Source: Methanobacteriota archaeon
GTDB lineage: Archaea > Thermoplasmatota > Poseidoniia > Poseidoniales > Thalassarchaeaceae
Assembly: GCA_002727275.1 (NCBI GenBank)
Contig: PBWO01000060.1
Coordinates: 1-7,381 of the forward strand
Direction of reading: 5' to 3'
Length of the DNA stretch: 7,381 bases
Both the position numbers and the translations under genes were made by a program. Below the pieces are notes generated by a model. The model was given only the letters and a program-made list of their open reading frames with translations. It did no database searches and was not told the origin of the DNA. Shown piece by piece: positions 5,719 to 7,381 of the stretch; positions within the stretch are counted from its first letter, which is position 1, and every line of letters starts with the position of its first letter.

Positions 5719-7082
5719 TGCAACTTCCTCAGATTTTTGTTGATGCGTATGACGCCTACAAGGGCAAGATAGTGAAGCCGAGCGATAATTTGCTCCACAA
5801 GACCACAGGACTGCTGCAAAACGGAATGAACGCTCGTGCCTTCGGAGAGTATCCTTCCCCAGAAGCCCTCGGCGACGCACGCTGGACGGACGAACTAATC
5901 CTCTCGACTTGGTACATGGCCGAGACCGGCAAGGTCCCTTCCGACATGAACTTCAAGACCGGCAAGAGCGATGGTGGATTCGACAGACTCGACTTCCAGT
6001 TCCTGCCTGAGGCAGAATGGTTGGAGCACTCAGAGGAGATTGACACCGCTATTCCGCTTAACCGCCGCGCTGATGGCAAGCACGACATTGGAATAGACAT
6101 CCCGTGGTACGGCGGCGGCATGTCTTACGGCTCCGTGTCAATCAACGTCATGATGGCCCGAGCGAAGAACGCCAGGCGCTGGAACTCCTACATGTCTACT
6201 GGTGAGGGAGGATATCCTACTGAACTGTACGAGGTCAAGGAGAATGTGATAACTCAGGTTGCCACAGGATACTTCGGAGTCGAGGAAGAAACCATCCAAG
6301 CTTCCCCGATTATCGAATTCAAGTACGCTCAGGGAGCAAAGCCCGGTCTAGGAGGGCACCTGCTGGCTGCCAAGGCGGGCGAAGAGGTCGCTAAACTGAG
6401 AGGCTCGGTTCCATTTGTCAGCCTGTTCAGCCCATTCCCATTCCACTCGACCTACTCGGTAGAGGATCACTCGAAGCACCTTGATTGGATTGAGACCGTG
6501 AACCCACAGGCACTGCTCTCGGTCAAGGTAAGCACACCTCACGATGTCGACATGGTGGCGGTAGGATCGTACTATGCGGGAGCCCACATTATCCACCTTG
6601 ACGGCAGTTACGGAGGTACCGGAGCGGCCCCCGAGATTGCCAAAAAGAACATCGCCATGCCAATAGAGCTGGCCATTCCAAAGGTCCACAAGTTCCTGCA
6701 GAAGGAAGGTGTCAGAGACAAGGTCACACTGATTGCCAGTGGAGGAGTCAGAACGGCAGACGACATTGCCAAGGCCATCGCCTTGGGTGCCGACGGATGC
6801 GTTCTGGGTACTACTGACCTAGTGGGCATGGGTTGCACCCGATGCGCCAACTGCGAAGGAGGCCCTTCTGGGCGAGGTTGCCCGTGGGGGCTGACAACCA
6901 CGGATATCGAGTTGCAGGAATGGGTACAGCAGGACTGGGCCGAGATGAGACTCGACAACCTGTACAAGGCCATGCAGTGGAGACTTCGAGACATCCTCAG
7001 GAAGCTCGGCATGGATGATGTCGGTCAATTGCGTGGCAGAACGGACTTACTGAGGTACATCGGCAAGGAGGGAGACGAATGA
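5718..7082 (+). CDS. gltB: Glutamate synthase central (FMN / Fe-S) subunit, archaeal split type
   Basis: Flavin-binding synthase subunit (454 residues from ATG 5718) of a split glutamate synthase or close relative such as N-methylglutamate synthase MgsC. In complete enzymes this barrel aminates a 2-oxo acid with ammonia delivered from the amidotransferase, using reduced FMN and an Fe-S cluster. Visible motifs: YGGGMSYGS (131-139), GEGG (162-165), QGAKPGLGGHL (205-215), HLDGSYGGTGAAP (293-305), the phosphate-site LIASGGVRTADDIAKAIALGAD (split around 338-359), and a cysteine cluster Cys373-x2-Cys376-x2-Cys379-x8-Cys388-Pro. Bacterial GltB has KPGEGGQLP and a three-Cys 3Fe-4S loop, so both sites differ here. 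It is translationally coupled to the genes before and after it. The gltB symbol refers to the domain it matches; the preferred substrate, 2-oxoglutarate or another oxo acid, is not shown by the sequence. Confidence 0.9.
   Translation: MQLPQIFVDAYDAYKGKIVKPSDNLLHKTTGLLQNGMNARAFGEYPSPEALGDARWTDELILSTWYMAETGKVPSDMNFKTGKSDGGFDRLDFQFLPEAEWLEHSEEIDTAIPLNRRADGKHDIGIDIPWYGGGMSYGSVSINVMMARAKNARRWNSYMSTGEGGYPTELYEVKENVITQVATGYFGVEEETIQASPIIEFKYAQGAKPGLGGHLLAAKAGEEVAKLRGSVPFVSLFSPFPFHSTYSVEDHSKHLDWIETVNPQALLSVKVSTPHDVDMVAVGSYYAGAHIIHLDGSYGGTGAAPEIAKKNIAMPIELAIPKVHKFLQKEGVRDKVTLIASGGVRTADDIAKAIALGADGCVLGTTDLVGMGCTRCANCEGGPSGRGCPWGLTTTDIELQEWVQQDWAEMRLDNLYKAMQWRLRDILRKLGMDDVGQLRGRTDLLRYIGKEGDE
7065..7071 (+). 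promoter_or_regulatory. Ribosome binding site for the amidotransferase gene
   Basis: AAGGAGG ends 7 nt before ATG 7079, inside the end of the FMN subunit gene. It supports the ATGA overlap as a genuine start although the gene runs off the window. Confidence 0.75.
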
Positions 7083-7381
7083 TTGACCCCTCGACGATAA
7101 TCAATGCTAGGAGGGAGATGACCTCTAGCCATCCGAAGTTTGAGCGACGTGAGGAGGACGCAGCCGAGGGCGGCTGCGGAGTAGTCGGTTTGGCTTCTGA
7201 AATTCCAGTCGCGGGCCGCCATCTTTTCGATTCACTCGAGCAGATGAGGAACCGCGGCAACGGTAAGGGAGGAGGAGTTGCCATGGTCGGACTCGACCCG
7301 GAGCAGTTCGGTGTTGACCCCAATACACTGTCGAATTCATTCCTGTATGCAATCGCCTACCTAAACCCAGAAGTTAGGGAC
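7079..7381 (+). CDS. Class II glutamine amidotransferase, glutamate synthase type (3' partial)
   Basis: First 101 residues of an Ntn-hydrolase amidotransferase, open to the right edge. It would hydrolyse glutamine and pass ammonia to the FMN subunit encoded just upstream. The family match is CGVVGLA starting at Cys33, then VAGRHLFDSLEQMRNRGNGKGGG (split around 44-66) and MVGLDPE. Cys33 is the expected N-terminal nucleophile, so a 32-residue propeptide (MIDPSTIINARREM..., ending EGG) would have to be cleaved before it. The start overlaps the previous stop (ATGA) and has AAGGAGG 7 nt upstream. In glutamate synthases and in the Mgs/Glx systems this domain is a separate or N-terminal unit, with a GXGXG subunit also present; that gene is not in the window and may follow. 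Confidence 0.88.
   Translation, partial: MIDPSTIINARREMTSSHPKFERREEDAAEGGCGVVGLASEIPVAGRHLFDSLEQMRNRGNGKGGGVAMVGLDPEQFGVDPNTLSNSFLYAIAYLNPEVRD

Noticed and set aside
7161..7176. Stem CAGCCG-AGGG-CGGCTG at the amidotransferase processing site
   Set aside because: Short, lies within coding sequence, and encodes Ala-Ala-Glu-Gly-Gly-Cys of the conserved region; no regulatory reason to call it.

Overview
The window looks archaeal, most likely a marine Thermoplasmatota (Marine Group II/III type). This is an inference from four things: the split, archaeal-style glutamate synthase genes; heavy use of AGA/AGG arginine codons; internal operon genes with strong GGAGGTG ribosome sites placed 7 nt before overlapping starts; and first genes of transcription units that lack such sites. 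No rRNA, tRNA, CRISPR array or insertion sequence was seen.

Layout. (1) Positions 2-2708, plus strand: the 3' part of an oligopeptide/dipeptide ABC transporter operon. It holds an OppD/DppD-type ATPase (cut by the left edge), an OppF/DppF-type ATPase, and a small two-helix membrane protein of unknown family, all with overlapping or nearly touching ends. (2) Positions 2680-3930, minus strand: an MFS transporter, convergent with the small gene and overlapping its 3' end by 29 bp. (3) Positions 3931-4137: an AT-rich divergent promoter region with a GC-rich hairpin beside the MFS start and a nested pair of inverted repeats beside the plus-strand start. (4) Positions 4138-7381, plus strand: an operon of a diverged glutamate-synthase-like barrel protein with a ferredoxin-like cysteine motif, a conventional-looking FMN/Fe-S glutamate synthase central subunit, and the start of a class II glutamine amidotransferase (cut by the right edge). 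Together the last three look like a multi-subunit glutamate synthase or relative, in which the amidotransferase releases ammonia from glutamine and the FMN subunit uses it for a reductive amination.

The most unusual item is in the OppD-type ATPase. The reading frame leaves the ABC fold just after the Q-loop region (residues ...NPLYTVEKQVSEVLKQH...), runs through about 180 residues of AT-rich, strongly hydrophobic sequence with about four membrane segments, and re-enters the ABC fold just before the LSGG signature, in frame and in the correct order. This appears to be a membrane domain nested inside the helical subdomain of a normally peripheral ATPase.
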